Source: Heloderma charlesbogerti (lineage: Eukaryota; Chordata; Lepidosauria; Squamata; Helodermatidae). From it: 64,000 nucleotides of DNA. This document shows, piece after piece, positions 46,211 through 57,119 of this stretch; the stretch's first letter is position 1; every line of letters starts with the position of its first letter. The stretch lies in assembly GCA_026122225.1 (NCBI GenBank), contig JANEZZ010002067.1:1736001-1800000 (forward strand), read 5' to 3'. Both the position numbers and the translations under genes were made by a program. Below the pieces are notes generated by a model, which saw only the letters and a program-made list of their open reading frames with translations, searched no databases and was not told the DNA's origin.

Positions 46211-48155
46211 GTTAGTATACCCCACCCCACTGGCACACGAGCCAGTATACTAGTTCTAATAGTTTTATAGAGAGAGAAAGACAAAGATTGGGGAAATTAG
46301 GACTTGTCCAATAAGGAGTGGAAGGTGGCACTATGGAGCAGGAGATTGGAAAGCTTTGAGACCAAGAAAGCTCAGGTGATGGGGTAATATTGAGTCGTAG
46401 AGTCGGAAATGAATAGATTTAGGAGAAAGGGGGAACAAACAGGAGCAGCAAGAATTACTTCGGAGGAAGGAGAACCCAAAGGACTTCACTTCCTGGTTGG
46501 TTGGAAAAACTAGGAAAACACTGTGGGTTCAGGTATCTCAGCGTTCGTTTCAATAGCTTCAAACTGAATTATACATAATGGGATACACCATGTTACCTAT
46601 AAACATCCAAAGGAAGAGCCTTTGGGGATGATGATGGGGAGACCAAACAGAGGCAAAGCTGTTATTAGAGAGCCTGCAGCCACCACAATATTAGAGACTC
46701 TGCAGCCACCAAATAAGTTTCAGAATTTGTGTGTTCCAGTAAAGACTTTTTGGTAGCTGCTCCCCAATGCTCTGTGCTCCCTGCAGAACCAATTCCACTT
46801 TTGGACTTGGAACTCACACATAGGTTGGAGTCCTGTATGACTCCAACCGAAATGGTTGGATGGCGCTGGCAGGTTGTGCTGTGTTATGCGTAGAACCCAG
46901 CTCTGGACTCAGTGGAACATTTTACAATGGAGTAAAGCTGTCTCTCTGGGCACAGATCTATATGAGACAAGGCAGTAAAGCAGGGGACTTTGGCCCTGGA
47001 AATGTGGCGTAGGCATCAGAGCAGAATGGAGAATCATGCTAAAACAGAGTCATGCGGAGCGATATTGAAGCCAGTCAGACCCTGGGTTATACTCAGAGCT
47101 GAGACACCCACATGAGGAATGCCCAAGCAGAAAGAATGTAAAACTGCCCGAACTCCAAGGAAGTTATAGGGTTCAAAACAAAGGGAACAACAAGCTCAGA
47201 GGCTGGACCCAGGATGGGCCAGAAGAAAGAGAACAATTGTTTTGTTCTGGGGAATGAAAAGGTTCCAGAAAATCCCTTGACCCTTGATAAATTTACACCT
47301 AGATAACTATTCAGAGAAGCATAGTACAATATTCAAAGAAAAAGGTGTCCTCAAGGGTGCTCAGGTGGTGTTTTACCTTGCTGGCCTGTCTGGGTGGTAG
47401 AGACACTTCATGATTGGACCGTTTTTTCCTGCCAGGGCTTTTGATTGCCCAATTCAAAAGTGCCCTCATGGATTAGTCGGCTGGGTGGAGGCATGGCTGT
47501 CAGGCAGGTATTTGCATGTTTCCACAGCTACAAAGAACAGCTACCTTAAATCTAATCAAGGAGGAAGCACATATATTCTATGGCTCCTGTGCCTCTGCAT
47601 TGGTTCCAGAGTGTCAGTGTTCCTGGCAGCTTTCCAGGCTATGCCTTCCAGAACCAAACTGGATCCCTGAACCAAGGTATCAGGGTAATGCCAATGAAAT
47701 GCATAGCACATAATACACATGTCAGAGGGCCAGCACGTCTGAAGTTCCTCTGTAACACCGGGCAACTATTTTGTCCTCTGCCAATGATTCCCACTCCACT
47801 TAGCCAAATTTCCCAGACAGGAGTATATCAGTAACAGAGTTAATTGAACCTTGCATGTAATAGTGGTGCTGTGTCTCTAAAATGGGTGGAAGTATGGGTT
47901 TGCCATGCAGAGACAATAGTGAAGGCATGTGGGAGGGCCATCACATAATTCACAAAATGTATGTGAACCTGACGCTATTGCTAAGAAGGAATCACGGTCC
48001 TCTCCCCTCACTAGAGGACAGACCAGTTGCTCCCGCTTTATTGAAAATGATGAACAAAGCAGCCATTTAAAAAAATGCTTATACAGTCTTTAAAAATTTT
48101 CTCCCATATTCTAAAAAGATGTTAGACATGATCCAACTACAATTAAGTACTTCTA
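46211..48155. other. unassigned sequence
   Basis: No exon or named repeat. A short hairpin GGTTGGAGTC-CTGTAT-GACTCCAACC lies at 46823-46848. Confidence 0.5.
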
Positions 48156-48156
48156 G

Positions 48157-48378
48157 GGCTCCAATCCTAAACACTGGGGCAGCCTTCCCCAACCTGGTGC
48201 CCCCAGATGTTGTGGACTTCAGCTCCCATAGGCCCTAGCCAGGAGTGACCAGGAATCCGGAGAATTGTAGTCCAAAACATCTGGAGGACACCAGATTGTG
48301 GAAGGCTGCACTAGGGAGTAAGCCCTATTGAACAAAGGGACACTTACTTCTGAGTAGACATCATAGAATTGTGCTGTG
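48157..48378. mobile_element. family C palindrome split by a hAT-like MITE
   Basis: The left part 'gctccaatcctaaacactgggg' and the right part 'gagtaagccctattgaacaaagggacacttacttctgagtagacat...gaattgtgctg' form one family C unit once the insert at 48180-48308 is removed. Confidence 0.7.
48180..48308. mobile_element. 129-bp foldback MITE, hAT-like, with 8-bp duplication
   Basis: The termini are CAGCCTTCCCCAACCTGGTG and CACCAGATTGTGGAAGGCTG, with an internal palindrome around 'cagctcccataggccctagcc'. The flanks CACTGGGG (48172-48179) and CACTAGGG (48309-48316) match at 7 of 8. It lies 267 bp upstream of the AIG1 exon. Confidence 0.85.
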
Positions 48379-48582
48379 AGACCCATTAATTTCAATGGAA
48401 GAGTAAACACATATTTTACCAACCCACTGAAATCAAACTAGTGGGAAGTGGTTATATTTAGCTGCATTGTGCTCATAACTTCTACATATCCTGGAAATAT
48501 TTGTGAATACTATCGTTTTTCCTAATGTATTTTTGAAAACTGCCTGAATGAATTATTTTCTACCATTTTGTTTTCATTCTAG

Positions 48583-48698
48583 CATACAACAGTTTTGCCT
48601 TTTATATTAATTGAGATGAGAACGACACATCATGAATATCCCAGCAGGACCTGTGGATTGGTTGCTGTGTGCACCTTTTCTGTTGGCTATATATTATG
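48583..48698 (+). CDS. AIG1: AIG1 internal coding exon (contains catalytic His)
   Basis: This 116-bp exon follows a pyrimidine-rich tract ending in TTCTAG and is followed by the donor GTAAGG. Read from its first base it is fully open for 38 codons plus two bases and begins [13 protein letters not shown], with T-F-S-V-G-Y-I-L at the end. This matches vertebrate AIG1 closely and not the paralogue ADTRP, which lacks the LPFILIEMR string. AIG1 is a multipass membrane threonine hydrolase that cleaves fatty-acid esters of hydroxy fatty acids; from memory its catalytic pair in human is Thr43 and His134. The first codon here (CAT, 48583-48585) falls at the His134 position. The exon ends in phase 2; the next exon supplies the third base of the Trp codon. 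It would encode about residues 134-172 of a protein of roughly 240 residues. An ATG in another frame at 48632 is not the start. Confidence 0.93.
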
Positions 48699-50537
48699 GT
48701 AAGGGCTACATTTTCACACTGTTAATTTAAAAAAATTGATTTGATTTGTATCCTGCCTTTCTACCAAGAAAAATGGCATTCAAGGCAGCTTACTGGTCAT
48801 CTGTTTCATTATGGACATCATCACTGATGTCTGCTTTATCTTCAGATGCTTGTATTTTTAGAAAGAAGTTGCCAAACGTCACACAACAGGAATGGGTTAG
48901 AAACTTACATGATGTGGTCTTTCTAAAACTATATTCCTTACAGTGTGTGTGGGGGGTGGGGGGCTCTCCCTTGGATACCGGGACATTATTTAGAAATGTG
49001 TTTTAGGTGGCTTCCTTTTTTTGAGCAAACAAAAATAAGAGGTCGCATTCTGTTTCTCCTACCAGTGCTTATTCGTTGATCACAGAAAAGTCGATGCAGT
49101 AAGATGTTTCAGGATTGTGGCCTGTATTTTCAGAATTCTAAAGTTGTCATAGCAATTCAAGATGCTTGTTTTGATGTACAAAGGCTACGGCCCTCGTGAC
49201 CGAAAGGATTGCCTTTTCCTTGTGTCCTGCTATAGTCTTGAAGATTGGCCGAAAGCACTCTCCTGGCCATGGGCACACTCCAGTAGGGAATTGGATTCCT
49301 TTCATACTCGTGGACAGTTGGCACTGCTTGTATGTCTGCAGACTGACCCTTATCCTATAAATGTAAGAAGCTCAAAATCACCATGCATTCTGAGACATGA
49401 GCAACATCTGTAAAGCAAAAGCTATTTCAATTTTCTATTGCTGTGATATATGTGGACTACCTTGTGTGTTTAAAGCCAAGTATATTTTCCCCTACCTGGA
49501 CTGGAGGTTCTGTCCTCAGTTCTTCTTCCCTCCTAGGCATACTTAGCACTAAACTGCCTACTTTCTTCTAAAGCTTGCAAATGGTAGGGACTCAACAAAA
49601 TGGCTCTGGCTTTGCGCTCTAAAGTGTGCCTTAATGCATGTTCCCTTGTGCTTATCTAATAATGAGGTTGGACAGGAATTGCATTGTTGAAGGCATTCAT
49701 TAGACTTAATAACAAGTAATCTTGTATGGAAGCTTTATGCCTAAGGTTGATCAGCCCATTATTGTGCAGTATTGAGTTAGCATGTATTCAAGGAGGAATG
49801 AACTCCTTAACAAAGGCCATCAGGTAATGTTTCCATGGCAGCAGTGCTACTTTTCCTACTCACATTTGTAATACAGACAATGCAGGAATACTCATAATGC
49901 TGTTGCTCTAGAGAGGGGAAGGATAACAGGAGTAATTCTAGTATAGTAAGTGGGACTGCGTTCTGTGTTTAAATGAGGTCAGGCTGGCTAGTCATAGGTA
50001 GTTCTGAACTCTATCCATGAAGGGGCACTTAGCTTAAGTTGTTCTTTCCCCACTGAAGTCTGTTAATAGCTTTCCATTTGCTCATACTTTTCCTCCAGGG
50101 TCAGGCATGCAAAACCTACACGGAAGCCATAAATTGTAATTCATCATGCTATAGGTGTTGCTAAAGAATGATGTGGGGTAGTCATTGGAGGCCGCTACTG
50201 GCCAAGAGCCGAGCTCCAAATCTGGAGACAAAAGTATAAGCCGGGAGTGGTGGCTGTGAGAACAGGGTCTTCTGCCATTCAGCCTGGGTGGGGTGACAAT
50301 GGATGGGGCCCTGTCCCATCATCCTTCATCACCACAAGACACTTCCCCATAAAACTAGTTGCTGACGACAAGTGTTGTAGTTGGCCAGAATAGGATTCCA
50401 CATGAAGACATTGGTACCTTTAAGTGTCTCAGGGAATGGGGTGACAATACATTTCTACTATTTAACATGTAAACATTCTAGATAAGTATTGCTAGAACCT
50501 TTGGTCCCCACTGGTAACTTCAACAGCCATGCCTTCT

Positions 50538-50592
50538 CAAAAATAAGTTCCATTGATTTGGGTAGGTCTTACTTCTGGGTAAATATGCTAAG
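50538..50592. mobile_element. family C palindrome fragment
   Basis: 'aataagttccattgatttgggtaggtcttacttctgggtaaatatg' matches the family C core. Confidence 0.6.
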
Positions 50593-50696
50593 TTCCCTAG
50601 AGTGCAGTGCAGTGGATCATTGATTCTTCCAAGATCTTCTGCCACAAAGTACACGTACACTCTTTTTCAAAAAATAGGCAGCTAATAAGGATGCCG

Positions 50697-50868
50697 AACA
50701 TAGGAAGCTGCCTTCTGCCAGGTCAGACTATTTGTCATCTCCCCGAGGTCTTTCCTAGCTCCTGCTCCCTAATCCTTTTTTACTGGGAGATGCCAAGGGT
50801 CGGACCTGGGACCTTCTGCATGCAAACTGCATGCTCTGCCCCTGAGCTATGGGCCCTGATGGTAGTGT
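50697..50868 (-). mobile_element. tRNA-derived SINE, reverse orientation
   Basis: On the minus strand the sequence begins with a tRNA-like part with 'gagcatgcagtttgcatgcagaaggtcccaggtcc' (B box GGTCCCAGGTCC) and continues to 'gcagaaggcagcttcctatgtt'. This is a common amniote SINE layout. Confidence 0.75.
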
Positions 50869-51039
50869 GCATTCTGCCATTTACAGGGAGTTTCTGTATA
50901 GCCGGCGGGGGTGGGTGGGTTGTGCAATAAATGCACAATTTCATTCCCCCATATTGACAGCAGGGTGTATTGACAAAGATCACTCACATCGCCACAGGTG
51001 GTACTTTAGGGCAGAAGCTGTAAGATTTGTTTTTAAATA

Positions 51040-51130
51040 ATTTCTTCATTACATTTATCTCTTGCCTTTCTTCCATCATGGGATTCAAGGTGATGTACAT
51101 GGGATACCTAGGCAGTCTCCCCATGTAGGC
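51040..51130 (-). mobile_element. retroelement 3'-tail-like sequence, reverse
   Basis: 'cttgcctttcttccatcatgggattcaaggtgatgtacatggg' resembles the shared 3' end of squamate SINEs and LINEs. The rest of the element is not recognisable. A similar string is at 48745-48795. Confidence 0.45.
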
Positions 51131-51561
51131 ACTGACTGCACCCAGACCGAAGGCAGTTTTAGCAACTTCGCTGCCTCTTTTGTCTTCAGATCATGCCCTG
51201 GGATTAATTCATCCAGCACAGATAGCCCATGTAGAGGAGGAAACCCCTTCCCACCAGGCTTGCAACCCCCAGCAGGAAGGCTGTATCCTCCAGATCCTTG
51301 TTCTGTCGTTTGTATGGAAATGAAATGGCACACTTAAATCATTGAAACTAACATTGGAAGTCTCTGAACATGCAATACTGGATCTTGATCACCACCAACA
51401 AGATGGAAAATGGGTCAAATGCCACAAAACTCTGGTGATCACTTTAAGGGTGCGTAGAGACTTACCTGGAAACAGGTGCATGTACAGGGGGGATTGCTGT
51501 GGGTCGAGCTCTGCTTTCCTCTATCTTTGCTCTGTTACTGACGCAAGTAAAGCTTCTAGGT

Positions 51562-51689
51562 CAGGGGTGGGCAACTTGTGGCTCTCCAGATGTTTTGTCC
51601 TACAACTCCCATCAGCCCCAGCCAGCATAGTCAGTGGTTGATTGGAGTTGTAGGCCAAAACATCTGGAAGGCCAGTTTGCCCACCTGTG
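51562..51689. mobile_element. 128-bp foldback MITE, hAT-like
   Basis: The termini CAGGGGTGGGCAACTTG and CAGTTTGCCCACCTGTG are inverted, and the arms contain 'ccagatgttttgtcctacaactcccatcagccc' and its complement. The flanks TTCTAGGT and TTGTAGAT agree at 6 of 8. Confidence 0.75.
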
Positions 51690-52522
51690 TTGTAGATCAA
51701 CTCTTTATTGACTCTTTCCGCTTCTTCACCCTCTCCTCACCCTCCCATCTCCATTTAGATGTTTCAGGTGGCCTGTCTACTTTATGGCTTGATTTCCAAA
51801 TGCCTGGCATGGTTTTCCAATTGAAAGTCTATTTGGTACTTTATTTTTAAAGGCTTCCTGACCTCTCTTCTCCCTGCCCCCTCATTTTTAAATCTGCTCC
51901 AAAAAGGGCATGCCAGCCAATGAAGACGGGGCTGGGGGAGTCACTTTGTGATTGACCCATGAACTGGCCAATCAGTGTTGTGCAAATCCAGCTTCTTCTT
52001 AAACTAGAAAAAACAGGTTCCTCCCCAAGCCCAGTCGAATAAGATCATGTGTGTCTTGTGCATCAACCGCAGTGAGTGTGTTTCCCAGCGGGCTCACCAC
52101 TGAAATGCTGTTCATCTGTATCCACCCTAAGATTATCTTGTCTCCTGAGGCAAATCTGTCTCATGCTTGTGGTCTTTTTTCCCACCCACCCCAAAGCAAG
52201 AGGACAGAGACTCCATTCAGTGTTATTATCCTCCCCAGAGGTTGATAATCTGCAGCTCTCACAGATGTCAGCTAACGGGTTCAGTGTTAGGTTGGCTTTT
52301 AAGAATAATGTTCCATCTTATTTCCTCTCAATGCCCCTTTCCAAAATCATGAGCCAAATAAAGATTTCTGTGAGATAGATAGACAGATATATGATGCTTT
52401 TAGAAATTTTTACTTTGAATTGGAATTGTTCTAATCAAAATCTCCTCAACGTAACAGGTTACAATATTCATTGTGCACCTGATGAAGTGGGCTGTAGTTC
52501 ATGGAAATGTATACCACTCTAA
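51690..52522. other. unassigned intronic sequence
   Basis: Nothing recognised except a short GATA-rich stretch at about 52373-52390. Confidence 0.5.
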
Positions 52523-52613
52523 CAGCACAATCCTGTTCATGCCTACTCAGACATAAGTCCCATTGAGTTCAGTTGGACTTACTCCTACGCAAGTGCATAA
52601 AGAATTGCAGCCT
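52523..52613. mobile_element. palindromic MITE, family C
   Basis: The core 'actcagacataagtcccattgagttcagttggacttactcctac' lies between 'cagcacaatcctg' and 'agaattgcagcc'. TAA precedes it and TAC follows. Confidence 0.7.
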
Positions 52614-52967
52614 ACATATCTTAGACTTCAAGGTACCACAAGGCTTTTCCTCTCTCTTTCTCTCTTGCTTTTTTACTGAAACAAGCTAACTCAGCTAGCC
52701 CTCCAAGCTTAAAACAAGTAGATTGTGGCTATGTTTCCATTATTCATGTCCATTTACCTTCAGGCATCATCATCACAAATTAATTAAGTTTTCTTTACAC
52801 TGATGGTAGAATCTCCTGTTCTTACACAAGGCATCAATAATTTGACAGTGAGAGTGGCAAGAATTTGGGAATAGGAAACAGCAGAGGTTTTGCTCATCTT
52901 CATTGTGTAAGGCCTGGGTCCAGGGTGTTTTCAGAAAGTTGTACTTCCTACTTTCTAGCATATATAC

Positions 52968-53050
52968 CCATGGCCAATGGGCAAGCTGGCTGGAGCTGCT
53001 GGGAGTTGTAGTCCAACGCAGCCAGAGCGCACCAGGTTAGGAAAGGCTGC
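52968..53050. mobile_element. half copy of the hAT-like foldback MITE
   Basis: One arm only: 'gctgggagttgtagtccaacgcagcc' and 'gcaccaggttaggaaaggctgcc', matching the right half of the element at 48180-48308. Confidence 0.65.
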
Positions 53051-53399
53051 CATTAGCAGGTACTTGTGGGAAATTTTTGAGACTATCTTCTCCCCATCTG
53101 CTCATGTAATCAGGTGAGTTTGCTAGCTGAAGCTAGGCTTGTGGCTACAAGGAACACAGCTTTCTCTCTTATGGCAGCTTTATGGAATCATCTTCTCAAG
53201 GAGTCCTACCAGGTTCGCTGCCAAAGACATTTTAAAAAGAGTTTTTAAAGGACTCTGGAGCTCAGATGGCAGGGGATATTTATTCTTGTGCTGCAGTTCC
53301 TCATACTGTGCTCCAAAACCAGAACTTCATTTTTACCTTCCTTTAAAATACTGACTTCATTATCATTAGGAATGAGCTACATGTGAGATACGTGATTTG

Positions 53400-53885
53400 A
53401 TCTTCTGCTTGCCATATTTGAAGGAGGACACTAATAAACTGGAGCATGTCCAGAGAGGATGGTGAGGGGCCTGGAAATCAAGTCCTATGAGGAACGGTTT
53501 GAAAGTGTTGGGTATGTTTAGCCTGGAGAAGACTTAGGAAAGCCATGATAACAATCTTCAGCTATCTGAAAGGCTATCATGTGGATGACAGAGCAGAGTT
53601 GTTCTCTCTTGCTCCAAAAGGCAGGACTAGAACCAACAGGTGGAAATTGGAGGGAAGCAGATTTTGGCTAAATGTTAGGAGATACTTTTTAACAGTAAGA
53701 GCTGCTCAGTAGTGAAGCAAACTGCCTTGGAAGGTGGTGGGTTCTCTTTTACTGAAGGTATTTAAGCAGATGATGGACAGCCATCTGTCAGGGCTGCTGT
53801 ACTTATATCCTGAATTGCAAATCCTGCATTGAGCAGGAGGTTAGACCAGATCACCTCCAAGGACCCTCCCAACTCTTTATTTTTA
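53400..53885 (+). mobile_element. CR1 LINE 3' end
   Basis: The plus strand has the order typical of amniote CR1 3' regions: 'gtccagagaggatggtgaggggcctgga', 'tttagcctggagaagac', 'aaatgttaggagatac', 'ggttagaccagatcacctccaagg' and the end 'ccctcccaactctttattttta'. It differs from the CR1-like family elsewhere in the window. Confidence 0.8.
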
Positions 53886-54299
53886 CTCTAAAACATGTGC
53901 AAGCACTTCCAGACTTGATCAGGGCAATGGTATATGGGAGAAGGGTGAATCCTTTCCCCTTGTGCCATTTTCTTAGTCTAAATCATCCCCACCTGAAGTT
54001 TGTATTAGCTCAGCAATGGAAAAGAAAATATAGGACCTATTTTTCTTCCTAATAGCAGACAGAGAATGAGTTATATTGGAGAAATGGTGCATAGGCAAGG
54101 GTTTGAAAAAACCTCCCTAGTGTTGCTGCTCAAATCAATTCAGAGCCCTGCTTTAGAGTAAAAATAAAAATATAAGAAGATCTGATCACTGATCTCCCAT
54201 GTCATGAAGTTTGGCCCTGCGTTTTATAAAGCATATATATAAGCCACCTTGAGAGTGTATCTGAGTCTAATGGTAATCCATAATAGATCTATCTTACCA

Positions 54300-54535
54300 C
54301 TACACAACACTGGTTGGACTGTGACTCGGGAGATCCGGGATCTACTCCCCACTTGGCCATGAAGCTTACTGGGTGACTTTAGGCCAATTACTGACTCTCA
54401 GCCTTACTCCAAGATTGTTGTGAGGATAGAATGGAGCAGGGGGGAGGACCACATAAGACACCTTGGGTTCCTTGCAAGAGGAAAAAGGGTAGGATATAAA
54501 TGTAAATGTTCCTTGCAAAAATAAAATCTGTAACA
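54300..54535 (+). mobile_element. tRNA-derived squamate-type SINE
   Basis: The head has 'ggttggactgtgactcgggagatccgggatctactcc' with the B-box-like 'gatccgggatctact'. It is followed by 'gggtgactttaggccaattactgactctcagcc' and 'ttgttgtgaggatagaatggag', and the 3' part 'ccttgggttcc...ggtaggatataaatgtaaatg'. It is about 235 bp and nearly complete. Confidence 0.8.
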
Positions 54536-54720
54536 ACTTTGACCGTGCCTAATTTTATTGCTGTTTTGAATCCTACATAATACTAAATATATTTATTAGA
54601 AATCAAATGTTATTAAAATAAGTACATACATTGGGTTGGATCCAAAGGCTTACTTCTCTGATAGAAGGAGTCCTTCCACTGGAAGAAGGGAACTTCTGGA
54701 TCTATCTCATTGTGTCATTA

Positions 54721-54800
54721 GGCTGCAAACCTATGCCCACTCACCTGGGAGTAAGCCACATTGAACTCAGTGGGGCTTACTTTTGAGTACATGTGTATAA
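54721..54800. mobile_element. family C palindrome
   Basis: TTA precedes 'ggctgcaaacctatgcccactcacctgggagtaagccacattgaactcagtggggcttacttttgagtacatg'. The right terminus is eroded. Confidence 0.65.
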
Positions 54801-55222
54801 CAGGTGTGGGCACCAATGTACCCCCAATGTCTTTCTTCGTGCTCACCAAGGTGTCCTACCCCTTCCACTTTTTTTTACATTAACACATTTTCTTACTGGC
54901 AGCTGGGATCATTTCTGAGGGCCTCCAGCTTCTGCCATCTTCATTTCCCATGAATGCCTCAGTACTTCCCTCAACACCATGTCCAGCCATCAAGAAAAAG
55001 AAGGGGGGAAAGAAAAAAGTGATGAAAACTGTGGCTTCAAAGGAGTTATATGGTGTGTTGTGGCTCAGACACATCTATGCTTTGTACACAGTCGTTTGGG
55101 CAGGGTCCAAAAAGGTTGCCCAGCCTTGATGTATGGGATTGTGTTGTTAGGGGAAAAAGAGTCCATTTTATGTGTAAATGTTTTCTTGAATGCTCTCTAT
55201 TTTTGTCTTGGTTTTATATTAG

Positions 55223-55386
55223 GGTCTGTTGGATTTATCACGTTACAGGGGTTTGGGTATACCCTCTCCTGGATTACCTTGGCTCAGGTGCTAAAATTGT
55301 CTTCTTTGCAACTGTAACTGCAATAATCAACATCTTCTACTTGCTGGGTGAGATACTAAATAACTGTATCTGGGATACACAAAAAT
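55223..55386 (+). CDS. AIG1: AIG1 penultimate coding exon
   Basis: This 164-bp exon is preceded by a T-rich tract ending in ATATTAG and followed by the donor GTGAGT. Its first base completes the Trp codon split from the exon at 48583-48698. It then reads 54 codons, starting [14 protein letters not shown] and ending [14 protein letters not shown], and stops in phase 1. These are the signature strings of the AIG1 C-terminal half: the HVTG.WVYP segment, then a hydrophobic helix (about I-V-F-F to I-F-Y-L-L), then the LGE.LNN motif. No frameshift or stop is present, so selection appears to have kept it intact. Only a short C-terminal tail (about 12 residues in human) should follow in one more exon, which I could not find before 64000. 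Confidence 0.95.
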
Positions 55387-55566
55387 GTGAGTACTGTTTT
55401 GAGAAACACTCATGTGAGTATGAAGTAGGGGCTGATTCACATCATGTTAATATGTGACTTCACCACATCTTTTTGCAGCGGTAAGGTGATTGAATTCTTT
55501 CACACAGTGGTTATTTCACATAACGTTTCCAAGTCAGGAAAAAAAAATTCAATCATGTTAATGCAA

Positions 55567-55710
55567 TTTTTTTTTATTATTATTTATTACATGTCCATAC
55601 TGCCCAATATCTGAAGCTCTCTGGGCAATTCACAACACTTAAAACCACAAAATACAATATAACATTTAAAAGTTTAGAATGACAGTATAAATGTAAAACC
55701 AAAATAAAAC
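55567..55710 (-). mobile_element. L2-like 3' tail, reverse orientation
   Basis: 'tactgcccaatatctgaagctctctgggcaattcacaacacttaaaaccac' after a T/A-rich run is the reverse complement of the L2-like tail (compare 4799-4900). Confidence 0.75.
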
Positions 55711-56699
55711 CTAGCAGCAGCTGTGTTTCCACCAGCGATTTACTCCAACCTGCCTGTGCTGTGGGGTGTCTGTGGTTTCATGACATCGTGGCCATTCAGC
55801 GCCAGTGTCACATTTTATCGCTGGAAAACCACTTCTTCTGAGACTGCTTATAGTCCGACATTTCCCTTTTATGGTGGCTCCATTACTGATTTGTTTCCTC
55901 AACTGCACTGGGTTCGGTATCATAGTCCTGCCCATGGGGCATGTAGCCCGGCCTTTGTGGGTGTGTCGCTCTGACCTCAGTGACCCAACCCTTCCCCTCC
56001 CTGTTTTCCAGACGTTTCATTGCCGTTTTGGAGCAGGATGCCGAGGAATCAACTTTTAAAACGTCATTGAAAATAAGCACTAGAAAACAGCCCATGACCC
56101 CAGTCAAGGGGTGTTTTCTCCCATTATGCCGAATGAGGCTTGCTCTCTCAGTGACCACAGAAATGACAGAGAAGCCCCTCAATTGACATGGCACATATCA
56201 AAGCCCTCAGTTCTTGAAATGCGATTAAGTGCGAGATCTCGAGGCTCCAATGAATTGCCTTAGGATGAAAGTACTTGGCAGCTTCCTTTTAGCTATCCTG
56301 CGGGTTACAATGGGGGCTGGATTCTGTCTTTGTATGTACTACTTTCTTTCCCACAACAAACCCATTACTGTCTTGTCAGAACTAACTCCCATTGTCGTCA
56401 ATGGGGTCCTCTGGGTTAAAATGGGGACTAGTTTCCCTCTTTGTGTTCTCCCCCTCCCCCTTTCCCAGCACAAGGCTTGCTCCTGAAATGCAGGTGCATC
56501 TGGACTTTCGGGGGAAAGGCGAAGGGGTGGGGGGAGGAAAAGCCTTTTTAAAAATCCTGTACTCCTCCATTAGCTTTTCCTTCTGTTGTCCTGGAAACAC
56601 AGCCAAGGAGGCAGGAACACTGAAGTTGTGTGAAGGAGAGGGGAGATGATCCTGGAGGGAGCAGTCAGGCAGAGATGAAAAGATGCACACATAAGCACC
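55711..56699. other. unassigned GC-moderate sequence downstream of the AIG1 exon
   Basis: This is more GC-rich than its surroundings, with open frames of up to 103 codons in several phases but no recognised domain. It may be part of an unclassified DNA transposon. I found no C-terminal AIG1 exon here. Confidence 0.45.
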
Positions 56700-56990
56700 A
56701 GTTTTAGGGGCAAGAAAGAAGGTTTAAAGGGGTGTGGGATGCTCCAGACACAGTGCTTTGATTTTTCACCATTTTGTTAATCCACAATTGCACTTTAAAT
56801 CCCCGTTCCAGGATTAGCAAGGAAGGTTTAAGGGGGGGGGGGATGCTCCAGACACAGTGCTTTGATTTTTTGCCCCTTTGTTAGTGCACAATTGTGGTTT
56901 CACAGTCCGTTTTAGGGGCAACAAGGAAGGTTTGGGGCGGGGGGATGCTCCATACACAGTGCTTTGATTTTTCGCTCCTTCTCTAAAGCA
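56700..56990. repeat. tandem repeat, about 103-bp period, nearly three units
   Basis: The anchor 'gatgctcca(g/t)acacagtgctttgattttt' occurs at 56738, 56842 and 56944. Between anchors there is 'aggaaggttt.aggggg' and an 'acaattg' segment. Units differ by small indels and variable G runs. Confidence 0.9.
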
Positions 56991-57119
56991 AAACAAAAGG
57001 GCTGGGAAGGCAAGGAGAAGACTGGCCAGAGTGGGAAACTTCAGCAGGGCAGAGCAGGTGAGGGTGGGGGGAATCAGAAACATGAGAAGGCAGGAAAACA
57101 GACGAGGTAAGCAGACTCA

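Larger units (their letters stand above)
48699..55222 (+). other. AIG1: AIG1 intron between the two recognised exons
   Basis: This 6,524-bp interval runs from donor GTAAGG to acceptor ATATTAG and joins exons of matching phase (2 to 2). It holds a hAT-like foldback MITE, a half copy of a related foldback, several short family C palindromes, a CR1 3' end, and one tRNA-derived SINE in each orientation, all listed separately. The rest is anonymous AT-rich intron DNA. Confidence 0.85.

Noticed and set aside
46823..46848. 10-bp perfect hairpin as a possible functional RNA or terminator
   Set aside because: Short, isolated, and with no companion features; likely chance or a degraded palindrome.
1..48582. 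Search for the preceding AIG1 exon (segment ending near W-L-N-H-G-M)
   Set aside because: No matching stretch with a donor was seen, so it is assumed to lie upstream of the window.
48632..48698. ATG-initiated frame [10 protein letters not shown] as a possible first exon
   Set aside because: The other frame of the same exon matches AIG1 over its whole length and agrees in phase with the next exon, so this ATG frame is a shadow.
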